Origin: Actinacidiphila fildesensis
GTDB lineage: Bacteria; Actinomycetota; Actinomycetes; Streptomycetales; Streptomycetaceae
DNA: 64,000 nucleotides
Direction: 5' to 3' (one strand)
NCBI RefSeq assembly: GCF_042652185.1
Contig: NZ_JBHSIX010000013.1
Positions 17,769 to 24,857 of the stretch are shown piece by piece (within the stretch, counting starts at the first letter, position 1; the number at the start of each line of letters is the position of its first letter). Made by a program: the position numbers and the translations under genes. Below the pieces are notes generated by a model. The model had not been told where the DNA came from and did no database searches. It saw only the letters and a list, made by a program, of their open reading frames with translations.

Positions 17769-18311
17769 CTACCAGACATCGCCGTCGCGCCAGTCGCAGG
17801 TGAGTTCCCGCGACAGCTCCAGCGGGACCGTCAGCGGAAGGACGTGGACGCAGCCGTCCTCCGCCGGCGTGGGCACGATCCCGCCGGGCGTCAGCGCCGA
17901 GGTCGGCCCCTGCCATCGCTTCCAGCCGCGCGCCACGTAGAAGGCCGCCGCCTCGTCGGTGGCGCCCAGCGCGCCCAGATCGTAGGCGCGACGCGCCACG
18001 CGCTCCAGGCCCTGCATGACGGTCGCGCCATGCCCGCGCCCACGGCGGTCCGCGCGCACGCCGACTCCCTCGACGTAGCCGGCGCGCAGCGCCCGACCGC
18101 CGTGCAGCAGCCGGCGCTGGACGAGGGAACCGTGCCCGATGAGCTCGGCTCCCTCCCACACCAGGACGTGGACCCCGCCCAGCACGTGCTCCCAGTCGTG
18201 GTCCGTCAGGCCGTCGTCGAAGACCTCTTCGAGCAGGGCCCGGGCCGCCCTGAGATCAGCGGCGTCGAGCTCCGCGGTATGGGCGGTTCGCACGTCGGTC
18301 ACACACTCCAT
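17769..18311 (-). CDS. aac(2'): aminoglycoside 2'-N-acetyltransferase-like GNAT
   Basis: A 180-residue GNAT protein that follows the mycobacterial AAC(2') enzymes closely along its length. Recognisable blocks are TDHDWEHVLGGVHVLVWEGA, VQRRLLHGGRALRAGYVEGV, VRADRRGRGHG for the acetyl-CoA loop, ARGWKRWQGPTS, and the very C-terminal LTCDWRDGDVW. AAC(2') enzymes acetylate the 2'-amino group of gentamicin, tobramycin and related drugs, and chromosomal copies may have a house-keeping role. The start is ATG 18311; a GTG nine bases in is possible. It lies 26 bases after the hydrolase gene on the same strand, so the two are probably an operon. Confidence 0.88.
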   Translation of the reverse strand: MECVTDVRTAHTAELDAADLRAARALLEEVFDDGLTDHDWEHVLGGVHVLVWEGAELIGHGSLVQRRLLHGGRALRAGYVEGVGVRADRRGRGHGATVMQGLERVARRAYDLGALGATDEAAAFYVARGWKRWQGPTSALTPGGIVPTPAEDGCVHVLPLTVPLELSRELTCDWRDGDVW

Positions 18312-18337
18312 GGTGCAGGAGTCCGCCGTGAAGACGC

Positions 18338-19171
18338 TCAGCCGCCGCTCAGCACCTCGCGCAGCCGGATCGCGAACCCGTCGGGATCCTCGGCGAACCC
18401 GATGTGACCACCGGGGAACATCGTCGGCTCGCCGCCGAGCGCCGAGGCGAGCGCGATCGAGGTGCGCTCGCACAGCTGACCACCCGACTCCTTGCCCAGG
18501 CCGACGAGAACACGTGCCGACGTCGAGCGCAGGGCGGCGAGGTCCGGGCGCCACCGGGTGGTCGGGCACAGCATGTGCGCGAACTGGAAGTGGTCGTCCG
18601 CGATCTGCTGCGGCTCCCACTCCCCGCCGAACATGTGCTCGAAGACGCCGTCGGGCAGGTTGATGTCGGCCAGCGCCATGAACTTCCTCCATGCACCCGT
18701 CACGTCTCCGGACAGGTGGGTGGCGACGATGTCCTCGGTCCGCTCATGGATCTGCTCGCGGTCGTCGAGCAGATCGTTCAGCGGGGGCTCGTGGGCGATG
18801 ACGGTGTGAACGAGTCCGGGGTGCGCCTGGACGAGGGCGAGGGCGCTGACGGCGCCACCGCTGGAGCCGAGGACCGTGGCCGGGCCGGCGTCGAGGTGGG
18901 CCAGGAGCCGGGACAGGTCGTCGGCCCGCATCTCGGGGGTCGAGTCCTGGTCGGGGTCGTCGACCGGGCTGCGGTTGATGCCCCGGGGGTCGGTGGTCAG
19001 TACGGTGTGGTCGGCCGCGAGCCGCTCCGCGAGCGGCGCGAACGATCCGGCGTCCATCGGCGCGCCGACCAGCACCACCAGAGGACCCTGGCCTCGTACC
19101 TCGTAGTGCAAGTGGGCGTCGGGGACCCGGAGGGTCGCAACGGTGGCGGGAACGGGAGACGTCGGGTTCAT
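18338..19171 (-). CDS. alpha/beta hydrolase upstream of AAC(2')
   Basis: A 277-residue serine hydrolase. VVLVGAPMDAGSF supplies the oxyanion loop, GSSGGAVSA the nucleophile elbow, and FPGGHIGFAED the catalytic His. TTDPRGINRS matches the usual strand after the first helix. The ATG at 19171 has AGGAGG seven bases upstream. It precedes the aac(2')-like gene with a 26-base gap, so the hydrolase leads the transcript. A candidate operator lies 27 bases before the start. Function unknown; family members include haloperoxidase-like esterases. Confidence 0.85.
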   Translation of the reverse strand: MNPTSPVPATVATLRVPDAHLHYEVRGQGPLVVLVGAPMDAGSFAPLAERLAADHTVLTTDPRGINRSPVDDPDQDSTPEMRADDLSRLLAHLDAGPATVLGSSGGAVSALALVQAHPGLVHTVIAHEPPLNDLLDDREQIHERTEDIVATHLSGDVTGAWRKFMALADINLPDGVFEHMFGGEWEPQQIADDHFQFAHMLCPTTRWRPDLAALRSTSARVLVGLGKESGGQLCERTSIALASALGGEPTMFPGGHIGFAEDPDGFAIRLREVLSGG

Positions 19172-19197
19172 TCTGATCCTCCTGGTGCGGGACATGC

Positions 19198-19214
19198 GGG
19201 AAACGTGGTTTCCC
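19198..19214. promoter_or_regulatory. inverted repeat upstream of hydrolase/AAC(2') operon
   Basis: GGGAAACGTGGTTTCCC has perfect 7-base arms around GTG and lies 27 bases before the hydrolase start codon. Its position fits an operator. No adjacent regulator gene other than the MarR-GNAT one is obvious. Confidence 0.45.
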
Positions 19215-19590
19215 CGGTTACGCGAGAGCGTGCGGGGCGACGATGCGTGGGCTCACACAAGGGAGACTCCCCTCCGGCGGGAAACTCGTCGGTCCCGAGC
19301 GAACGGCTTTCCATCGAAGGAGCGGCAACTGCGCCCCACCACAACGCAGTGGTGGAATTCCGGGGCTCTTCGTACGTTCCGCTGGAATTCCTCGGACACG
19401 TCGGCTGCACGGTCCGTGAGTGGTCGGTCGAGGTGTTGGCCTGGCTCACCGAAGTCATCGGCTGGGCCATGCGGGACGCGGGCTGCGGAGCCCACGGTTT
19501 CGTGCGCCTGCGGCGGCGAGCGCCCGCCGAACCGCCTCTCGTGCGCGGTTAGTCGGGGCACCACTGGCCAGTGGCGGCAGGTGCTCCGGC
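19215..19590. other. intergenic region with two EcoRI-like repeats and a weak small frame
   Basis: About 375 bases. A frame from GTG 19349 to 19552 would give a 67-residue peptide (EFRGSSYVPLEFLGHVG and on) with fair third-position GC but no RBS and no recognised family. A hairpin, CCACCAC/GTGGTGG (19336-19342 and 19349-19355), overlaps its start. I do not call a gene. Confidence 0.4.
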
Positions 19591-20196
19591 CTACCTGGTC
19601 GCGACCGGGTGGTACCGCACGTTCACCGCGGCCGAGGGACCGTCACCGTTGCGCAGTTCGAGGCGGACGGGGACGCCGCCGGGGTTGTCGAAGAGCCGGA
19701 TCCCGTCGCCGAGCAGCACCGGGGCGACGTGCAGGTCGATCTCGTCGATCAGTCCGCGTTCGAGGAGTTGCCGGCCGATCGTGGGTGAGAAGACCTCGAG
19801 GTTCTTGCCGTCGGCGGCCTTCAGCCCGATCCGGACCGCCTCGGCCACATCGCAGGTCAGGAACGTCACGCCATCGGTGGGCTGCGCGTCATCGGGGTGG
19901 TGCGTGAGAACGAACACCGGCCCCTGCCACGCGCCGCCGTAGATACCGCTGACGTCGGGGTAGGCATCGAACCCGTCGCGGCCTCCCAGCACGGCGCCGG
20001 TCGTCCCGGCGTACTCCTCGACGAGGTCCGGGCGGAACGAGGTCCCGGTCATCCAGTCCATCGAGTGGTTCGGACCCGCCACGAACCCGTCCAACGACAT
20101 CGTGAAGTGCCAGAGCACCTTGCCTGCGCCGGTCTGCCGTTCCGTGTCCGCGATCTGTGGGGCGTCCGGGCTTCTCGGGGGCTCTGCAGTGGACAT
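19591..20196 (-). CDS. dihydrofolate reductase-like (RibD C-terminal domain) protein
   Basis: A 201-residue protein of the RibD C-terminal/DHFR-like group. HFTMSLDGFVAGPNHSMDWM is the typical entry, GAVLGGRDGFDAY the middle, and LLERGLIDEIDLHVAPVLLGDGIRLF the conserved C-terminal block. Family members are NADPH-dependent reductases of mostly unknown substrate; they are not house-keeping DHFR. The ATG at 20196 has GAGAGGA upstream. A second family member is encoded at 21476. Confidence 0.88.
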   Translation of the reverse strand: MSTAEPPRSPDAPQIADTERQTGAGKVLWHFTMSLDGFVAGPNHSMDWMTGTSFRPDLVEEYAGTTGAVLGGRDGFDAYPDVSGIYGGAWQGPVFVLTHHPDDAQPTDGVTFLTCDVAEAVRIGLKAADGKNLEVFSPTIGRQLLERGLIDEIDLHVAPVLLGDGIRLFDNPGGVPVRLELRNGDGPSAAVNVRYHPVATR

Positions 20197-20289
20197 GATC
20201 GATCCTCTCTTCAGCTCTTCAGCCGGCTCCGTTCGGTGCCGTTCGCCGAACAGCGGAGGGCCCGGCGCAACCGTTACGGGGCGGAGAGG

Positions 20290-20487
20290 TCAGGCCTCAG
20301 GGGCCGCAACAATGCGCCACTGGCCGACCTCCGCGTAGTCGGAGTCGTAGATGGCCGAACCATCGCCGGGGCTCAGGGGGTAATGGTGCAGGTTTCCGCC
20401 CCAGTACCGGAGGATGCGGCCCAGCTCGCTCGCGGCATCCTCCGCCAACCGCCCGTCAGCCATGTTCACTTCGAGAAGGAACTTCAC
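20290..20487 (-). CDS. small conserved hypothetical protein
   Basis: A 65-residue soluble protein starting MKFLLEVNMADGRLAEDAAS. It has Trp and His residues in the middle (YWGGNLHHYPLSPGDGSAIY), which suggests a small compact ferredoxin-like fold. Start GTG 20487 has GAGGGG upstream. The third-position GC is high, as in real genes here. Similar short proteins are common in Streptomyces; function unknown. Confidence 0.6.
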   Translation of the reverse strand: MKFLLEVNMADGRLAEDAASELGRILRYWGGNLHHYPLSPGDGSAIYDSDYAEVGQWRIVAAPEA

Positions 20488-20706
20488 GTTCGCCGCCCCT
20501 CACCACGGATCCGTTCGGCCCTGCCATCGGACAGAGCCCTGCGGTAGCGATTGTTCCATCGAATCCCCGTCGGAGACTCTGAGTCACCGTTTGCATCCGA
20601 ACGGGAGAGGTGACTCTGCGTAGCAGCCTCCGGGGACGGGCCCGGGCGGTTCCCCGTTCGGCCTAGTCCTCCTGCTGGCGCTCGGCCGAGGCCGCAGTGT
20701 GGGTGT

Positions 20707-21345
20707 ATGAGCGACGATCAGCCGACTCCGCCGCAGCAGCCCACGCCGCCTGAGCAGCCGTGGGGCTCCCCCAAAGGCGCCCAGACGGGGCCTCCCGAGC
20801 CTCCCGGGCCTCCCTCAGGGGCCGGATGGCAGCATCGGAACCCTCCTCCCGGAGGGCAGGGCTGGCAGCAGCCGCCCGCCGGGCAGCCGCCGCACAACTA
20901 CGGGCCGCCCGCCCCGCCGGAGAACAAGAGCAGATTCGGGCGGGGCTGCGTCTTCGGATGCCTGGGAGCGGTCGTCGCCGTCATCGCGCTCGTCGTCGTC
21001 CTGATCCTGGTGTTCGCCGGGACCAGCTCCAAGACCGATATCCCTTCAGTGACGAACAGCGACCACCCGCCTGCCGACGACGTCCGGATCACGGCCTGTG
21101 ACGTGGACTCCACCGTGGGCCTCCCCACGGCCAGGTTGGAGATCACCAACCACTCCTCGAAGAGGTCGAGCTACGTCGTCACCGTGGAGTTCGACAAACC
21201 GGACGGCACCCGCGTCTCCGAGGGAATCACCGGCAGCACCAGCGTGGCTTCCGGCCAGAAGGTGCAGACATCCGCGGCGGGCTCGGACCAGGTCAGCGGC
21301 ACGATCACCTGCAAGGTCACCAACGTCAACCGGTTCGCCAGCTGA
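20707..21345 (+). CDS. Pro-rich membrane protein with extracellular FxLYD-like domain
   Basis: A 212-residue protein. Residues 1-75 are rich in Pro, Gln and Gly and should be cytoplasmic. One membrane helix lies at about 82-104 (VFGCLGAVVAVIALVVVLIL). The exterior 100 residues (TACDVDSTVGLPTARLEITNHSSKRSSYVV, given here by position 133-160, then a TCKVTNVNR end) look like a small beta-sandwich of the FxLYD/DUF4352 type with two conserved Cys that could form a disulphide. Such proteins are frequent surface proteins in Streptomyces; role unknown. The start ATG has no clear RBS. Confidence 0.75.
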   Translation: MSDDQPTPPQQPTPPEQPWGSPKGAQTGPPEPPGPPSGAGWQHRNPPPGGQGWQQPPAGQPPHNYGPPAPPENKSRFGRGCVFGCLGAVVAVIALVVVLILVFAGTSSKTDIPSVTNSDHPPADDVRITACDVDSTVGLPTARLEITNHSSKRSSYVVTVEFDKPDGTRVSEGITGSTSVASGQKVQTSAAGSDQVSGTITCKVTNVNRFAS

Positions 21346-21475
21346 GCCACGTGCGGCGTGCCACGTGCCACGTGCGGGTGCGACAAGCCGCCGGCGGGGC
21401 TCCCAGCGATGACTTTCGGCGTTCGAGGCAGTCGTACAAGGGTCGGAACGAGCACCCTCGCAGGAGAGGCGAGAC

Positions 21476-22039
21476 ATGCGCACACTCGCGATCACCCAGA
21501 ACATCACCGTCGACGGCTCGATCGAGATGCTCACGAACTGGTTCGACCCACAAGGCCAGGGCCAGATGGACATGGCCGACGTCCTGGAGGAGAGCCACCG
21601 GCAGGACCGCCGGGCCGACGCCCTGCTCCTGGGCCGGCAGACGTTCGAGGACTTTCGCGGCTACTGGCCGCGGCTGACCGACGACACCACGGGCATCTCC
21701 GACTACCTCAACCAGGTGCAGAAGTACGTCGTGTCCTCCTCCCTCACCGACCCGCAGTGGGAGAACTCGACCGTGCTGGCGGGCGACCCGATCAAGGAGG
21801 TGACCGCACTCAAGGCGCAGGAGGGCGGCAAGGACATCGTGCTCACCGGCAGCATCAGCCTGGCCCACTCGCTGATCAACGCGGGCCTTGTCGACGAGTA
21901 CCGGCTATTCGTCTATCCGACGGTCCAGGGCCGCGGCCGCCGGCTCTTCCCCGAGGGTTACGAAGTCCCGCGACTGAAGCTGCTGGACTCGAAGGCATTT
22001 CGCAGCGGAATCACCCTGCAGCGCTACGCTCCGGCCTGA
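21476..22039 (+). CDS. dihydrofolate reductase-like (RibD C-terminal domain) protein
   Basis: A 187-residue reductase-like protein, a second member of the family found at 19591. LAITQNITVDGSIEM is the N-terminal strand and cofactor region, ADALLLGRQTFEDFRGYWP the conserved loop, and SLINAGLVDEYRLFVYPTVQGRGRRLF the family C-terminal block. Start ATG 21476 has AGGAGA upstream. A strong terminator follows within 15 bases, so this gene is the end of its transcript. Substrate unknown. Confidence 0.88.
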   Translation: MRTLAITQNITVDGSIEMLTNWFDPQGQGQMDMADVLEESHRQDRRADALLLGRQTFEDFRGYWPRLTDDTTGISDYLNQVQKYVVSSSLTDPQWENSTVLAGDPIKEVTALKAQEGGKDIVLTGSISLAHSLINAGLVDEYRLFVYPTVQGRGRRLFPEGYEVPRLKLLDSKAFRSGITLQRYAPA

Positions 22040-22051
22040 ACGGAACCTGAA

Positions 22052-22098
22052 CAGAAAAGGGTCGGGCCCCGGTAGTACCGGGGCCCGACCCTTTTCTG
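22052..22098. terminator. very strong bidirectional hairpin terminator
   Basis: Two perfectly complementary 23-base arms surround a single central G. The stem is GC-rich inside, with AAAA on one side and TTTT on the other, so it carries a U-run in either direction. It separates the convergent RibD-like gene (+) and the small hydrophobic protein gene (-). Confidence 0.95.
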
Positions 22099-22116
22099 TG
22101 GTGTGCCGTGCGACCG

Positions 22117-22287
22117 CTACCAGCGGTACCAACGGCCGCGGCTACCGGAGGCACCGGAACCGCGCATGACGAAACCGAGCAGCCAGACCACCAGTACGAC
22201 AACGGCAACCCACCACAGAATCTTCAGTGCGAAACCGGCACCGAAAAGAATCAGGGCGAGCAGTAGAACCAAAAGCAGTGGACCCAT
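22117..22287 (-). CDS. small hydrophobic stress-type membrane protein
   Basis: A 56-residue protein starting MGPLLLVLLLALILFGAGFA. Two hydrophobic helices form a hairpin (about residues 3-18 and 21-40) and the tail is basic and Gly/Ser/Arg-rich. Such peptides are usually annotated as hydrophobic protein and often belong to stress regulons. AGGAGG lies ahead of ATG 22287, so the longer frame starting at 22338 is rejected. A sigma-B-like promoter sits just upstream, and the gene is divergent from the CsbD gene. Confidence 0.8.
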   Translation of the reverse strand: MGPLLLVLLLALILFGAGFALKILWWVAVVVLVVWLLGFVMRGSGASGSRGRWYRW

Positions 22288-22311
22288 GGTTATCAACCTC
22301 CTGACCAGCGG

Positions 22312-22336
22312 ATACCCCCGACTGAATCGTTCAGTC
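22312..22336 (-). promoter_or_regulatory. sigma-B-like promoter for the hydrophobic protein
   Basis: On the minus strand GACT at 22336-22333 and GGGTAT at 22317-22312 are separated by 15 bases. This matches the Streptomyces SigB-type consensus GNNT-N14-16-GGGTA(C/T). An RBS and ATG follow at suitable distance. A 7-base inverted repeat, GACTGAA/TTCAGTC, spans 22320-22336. Confidence 0.65.
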
Positions 22337-22420
22337 ACCCGAATTTTCGCTCGTTGCGGCGCAGCGCCTCGGGCTGCGCGGACAGCAGGGTTCTGCTACC
22401 GATGGAATCGGAAAGAACGG

Positions 22421-22445
22421 GCATTGCCGTGGCCGACCTGGGTAG
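22421..22445 (+). promoter_or_regulatory. possible sigma-B-like promoter for the CsbD gene
   Basis: GCAT at 22421-22424 and GGGTAG at 22440-22445 are 15 bases apart. This is the SigB-type pattern with one mismatch in the last base of the -10 box. The CsbD start codon lies 42 bases downstream. Confidence 0.45.
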
Positions 22446-22486
22446 GCGGCCCAGTGCCACACCGGCACCGATCTTGGAGGAAACGC

Positions 22487-22660
22487 ATGGGCACCGAAGA
22501 CAAGGCCGAGAACACCGCGGACAAGGCCAAGGGCAAGATCAAGGAAGCCGCGGGCAAGACCGTCGGCAACGAACGCCTCGAAGCGGAAGGCAAGGCCGAC
22601 CAGGCCAAGAGCGACGTCAAGCAGGCCGGCGAACACATCAAGGACGCCTTCAAGCACTGA
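22487..22660 (+). CDS. CsbD-family stress protein
   Basis: A 57-residue, highly charged, Lys/Glu/Ala-rich protein (NTADKAKGKIKEAAGKTVGN) that matches the CsbD family along its whole length. CsbD in Bacillus subtilis is a sigma-B-dependent general stress protein of unknown mechanism, and the family is probably largely helical or disordered. ATG 22487 has GGAGG upstream. The gene is divergent from the hydrophobic protein gene, and both have sigma-B-like promoters, so they probably respond together. Confidence 0.92.
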   Translation: MGTEDKAENTADKAKGKIKEAAGKTVGNERLEAEGKADQAKSDVKQAGEHIKDAFKH

Positions 22661-22970
22661 CCCACGAGCACCGCACGTCCCGGGGCCGCAGCCGTGAACG
22701 GTTGCGGCCCCGTGCGCTGTCCGGACGACCGGGCTACCGGCGGCGACCGCCCAACGGCCACCGCATTCCGCGCGCTGTACTACGCCGGGATCACGTCGGA
22801 TATCGACGGGAAGGCGTCGGAGGGCGCACGACTGCCCCCAGGCACACTGGAGTCGCGGCTCGGTCCCACTCTGAGCGCGACCGACCGTCCGGAGGACGAC
22901 TCACCCGGCTACGGCGGCGCCTGAGCCGGCGCCGTACTCCCCCCGCCGGCCCCCGCGATACGGTCGTGAC
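22661..22970. other. intergenic region before the PadR gene
   Basis: About 310 bases without a convincing gene. A GGCGCC/GGCGCC hairpin lies near 22917-22934. The right edge carries the suspected leaderless promoter of the PadR gene. Confidence 0.4.
22959..22964 (+). promoter_or_regulatory. possible -10 box of a leaderless PadR transcript
   Basis: TACGGT ends six bases before the ATG of the PadR gene, and no RBS precedes that ATG. This spacing would put transcription start at or near the A of the ATG. No good -35 box was seen. Confidence 0.3.
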
Positions 22971-23486
22971 ATGGCTGATGTGCGGTTGACTCCACCTTCG
23001 TTCCTCGTGCTCGGCATCATCGACAAGCTGGGCGAGGCCAGCCCGTACGACGTGAAGGTCGAGGCGGCCCGCACGGTGGCTCCGTTCTGGTCGATGCCCC
23101 ATGCGCAGGTGTACGCGCAGTGCGACCGGCTGCTGGGAGCGGGCCTGTTGTCGGAGGTCCGGGACACCAACGCGCGGAACCGACGGGTGATGAAGGTGAC
23201 GGCGGCCGGTAAGACCGCTTTGGAGGAGTGGCTCGCCGACCCGGCCTTCGTACCGGTCGAGGCGCGCGAGCGCGGCATCCTGAAACTGTGGTTCGGCGCC
23301 AGACCGGAGGTCATCGCCCCGGTGCAGATCGCCGAGCACCACCGCACGCTCGCCGAGTACGAGGAACTCACCGGGAGCGTGGGCGACTTGCTCACGCGCG
23401 GGCAGCGCGAAGCGCTCGAGTTCGGGCTCCGCTACGAGCGCATGATGGTCGATTTCTGGCAGTGGGTGGATCAGCGCGGATCGTGA
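22971..23486 (+). CDS. PadR-family transcriptional regulator
   Basis: A 171-residue repressor. The N-terminal winged helix runs through TPPSFLVLGIIDKLGEASPY and QVYAQCDRLLGAGLLSE, with the wing at NRRVMKVTAAGK. A C-terminal helical dimerisation domain ends at WQWVDQRGS. Start ATG 22971 is probably leaderless. The next gene downstream is a DUF2306 membrane protein, with a perfect inverted repeat between them that is a plausible operator. The three genes to 25799 may form one regulated unit. Effector unknown. Confidence 0.92.
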   Translation: MADVRLTPPSFLVLGIIDKLGEASPYDVKVEAARTVAPFWSMPHAQVYAQCDRLLGAGLLSEVRDTNARNRRVMKVTAAGKTALEEWLADPAFVPVEARERGILKLWFGARPEVIAPVQIAEHHRTLAEYEELTGSVGDLLTRGQREALEFGLRYERMMVDFWQWVDQRGS

Positions 23487-23527
23487 TGCCGGGAAGGTTG
23501 ACCACGACGGCGGATCGCCTCTACCTT

Positions 23528-23554
23528 CTCGATAGTCCAAAGAGGACTATCGAG
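23528..23554. promoter_or_regulatory. 27-bp inverted repeat between PadR and DUF2306 genes
   Basis: CTCGATAGTCC and GGACTATCGAG are perfect 11-base arms around AAAGA. It lies 22 bases before the DUF2306 start and 41 bases after the PadR stop. Its size and position suit a PadR dimer, so PadR probably represses the membrane-protein pair. Confidence 0.65.
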
Positions 23555-23576
23555 GGTCGCGATCGAGGGAGCCGCC

Positions 23577-24833
23577 GTGCAGCGTCCGAGGAGCATCCCC
23601 TGGGCCCGCGTGGCCACGATCGCCCTCGTGGCCGTCTGCGTGGGCTACGCGCCGATGGCGATGACCGAGCTGTGGCCGTACGCGCGCCCCGGCGCCCCGG
23701 CCTTCGGGGAGTGGTTCCTGTCCCGCATGGTGTCCGGGCGCTATGTCGCCGACGCGGTCGCCACACGGGTCGGGCCGTACGGTCGCGTCCTGCTGCCGAT
23801 GATCATCCACTCCGTCCTCGGCGGCGCGCTGATGCTGCTCGGGCCGGTCCAGTTCCTCACGGCGGTACGGCGGCGCACCCGTCTGCACCGTGCCACCGGG
23901 GTGGTGTTCGCGGTGACGGTCTACGTCTCGATGACCGGCGCGGCGATCTACCTGGTCCGTACGGCACCGGCTGACGCGTTCAGCGGGGCGGCGTTCTGGA
24001 TCGATCTCACCACCATCCTGATCGGCACGGTGATGAGCGTGACGTTCGGCATCTTCGCAGCGGTCGGGAGCTTCCCCGACCTGCACCAACGGTGGATGCT
24101 GCTGTGCTACGGCTACCTCATGACCGCGCCGCTGCTGCGCTTCGAGTGGGGCGCGCTCCCCTGGTTCTTCCCGGGCCTGTCCATGGAGGAGATCAACCGG
24201 GTGGCGATCATGCATCTCGGTTCCGTGGTGGTGTTCGGAGCGCTGGTCGCGTCACGGGCGATGGACCGGCGGACCTCCGTGACCGGGGTGACCGGGACCT
24301 GGGTGCCGACGCCCGTGCTCGTCGCGGCGCATCTCGCCGGCGCGGCCGCGATGGCCTGGATCGTCAGGTTCTACCTGGGCCGGGGCGCGGAAGGACATCG
24401 CCTTCTGGCGGCGTACCTGGTGCCGTATGCCGCGGCGTACACGGTCATGTTCGTGCGCCAGCGGAGCGCGGGCCGGAACCGGAGGAACTGGGCGCGTGAG
24501 GAGTGGCGCGTACATCTGGTGGGCCTGTGCCTGGCCCCGGCGTTCTCCGTCGCCGCGGCACTGCCCCTGGAGCGCTATCTGGATCTCGACCGGGTGACCG
24601 CCCTGTCGGCGGGAGTGGGCATCGGCTGCGGTGTGCTGGCCTTCGCGGCGACCGCCGTGGTCAGTCTGCGCGTCATGTACGGCCGCGAGCTGGTCAAGCG
24701 GCAGGGCCTGACCACCGCGCGCAGCACGCGCCAGGTCCCGTCGCCAACCGCGCACACCACCCCGGCCGTCGCACCGCACGCAGCACCGGTCGTCGCACCG
24801 CACGTAGCCCGGACCACCCGAGAGACGATCTGA
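23577..24833 (+). CDS. DUF2306-family membrane protein
   Basis: A 418-residue integral membrane protein. The first 225 residues match DUF2306, with about six helices and the conserved HRATGVVFAVTVYVSMTGA and LHQRWML blocks. About four more helices follow to residue 370, and the C-terminal tail is Thr/Pro/His-rich with a short repeat (VAPHAAPVVAPHVA). GTG 23577 has GAGGGAG upstream. Function of DUF2306 is unknown; His residues in the membrane suggest haem or metal binding (inference). It is followed 24 bases later by another membrane protein gene. Confidence 0.82.
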   Translation: MQRPRSIPWARVATIALVAVCVGYAPMAMTELWPYARPGAPAFGEWFLSRMVSGRYVADAVATRVGPYGRVLLPMIIHSVLGGALMLLGPVQFLTAVRRRTRLHRATGVVFAVTVYVSMTGAAIYLVRTAPADAFSGAAFWIDLTTILIGTVMSVTFGIFAAVGSFPDLHQRWMLLCYGYLMTAPLLRFEWGALPWFFPGLSMEEINRVAIMHLGSVVVFGALVASRAMDRRTSVTGVTGTWVPTPVLVAAHLAGAAAMAWIVRFYLGRGAEGHRLLAAYLVPYAAAYTVMFVRQRSAGRNRRNWAREEWRVHLVGLCLAPAFSVAAALPLERYLDLDRVTALSAGVGIGCGVLAFAATAVVSLRVMYGRELVKRQGLTTARSTRQVPSPTAHTTPAVAPHAAPVVAPHVARTTRETI

Positions 24834-24857
24834 GGGACGATCCGAGACGGAGTGCAG

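Noticed and set aside
19349..19552. Plus-strand 67-codon frame in the spacer before the RibD-like gene
   Set aside because: It has fair codon bias but no RBS, and a hairpin over the GTG. No family recognised, so it is described as spacer.
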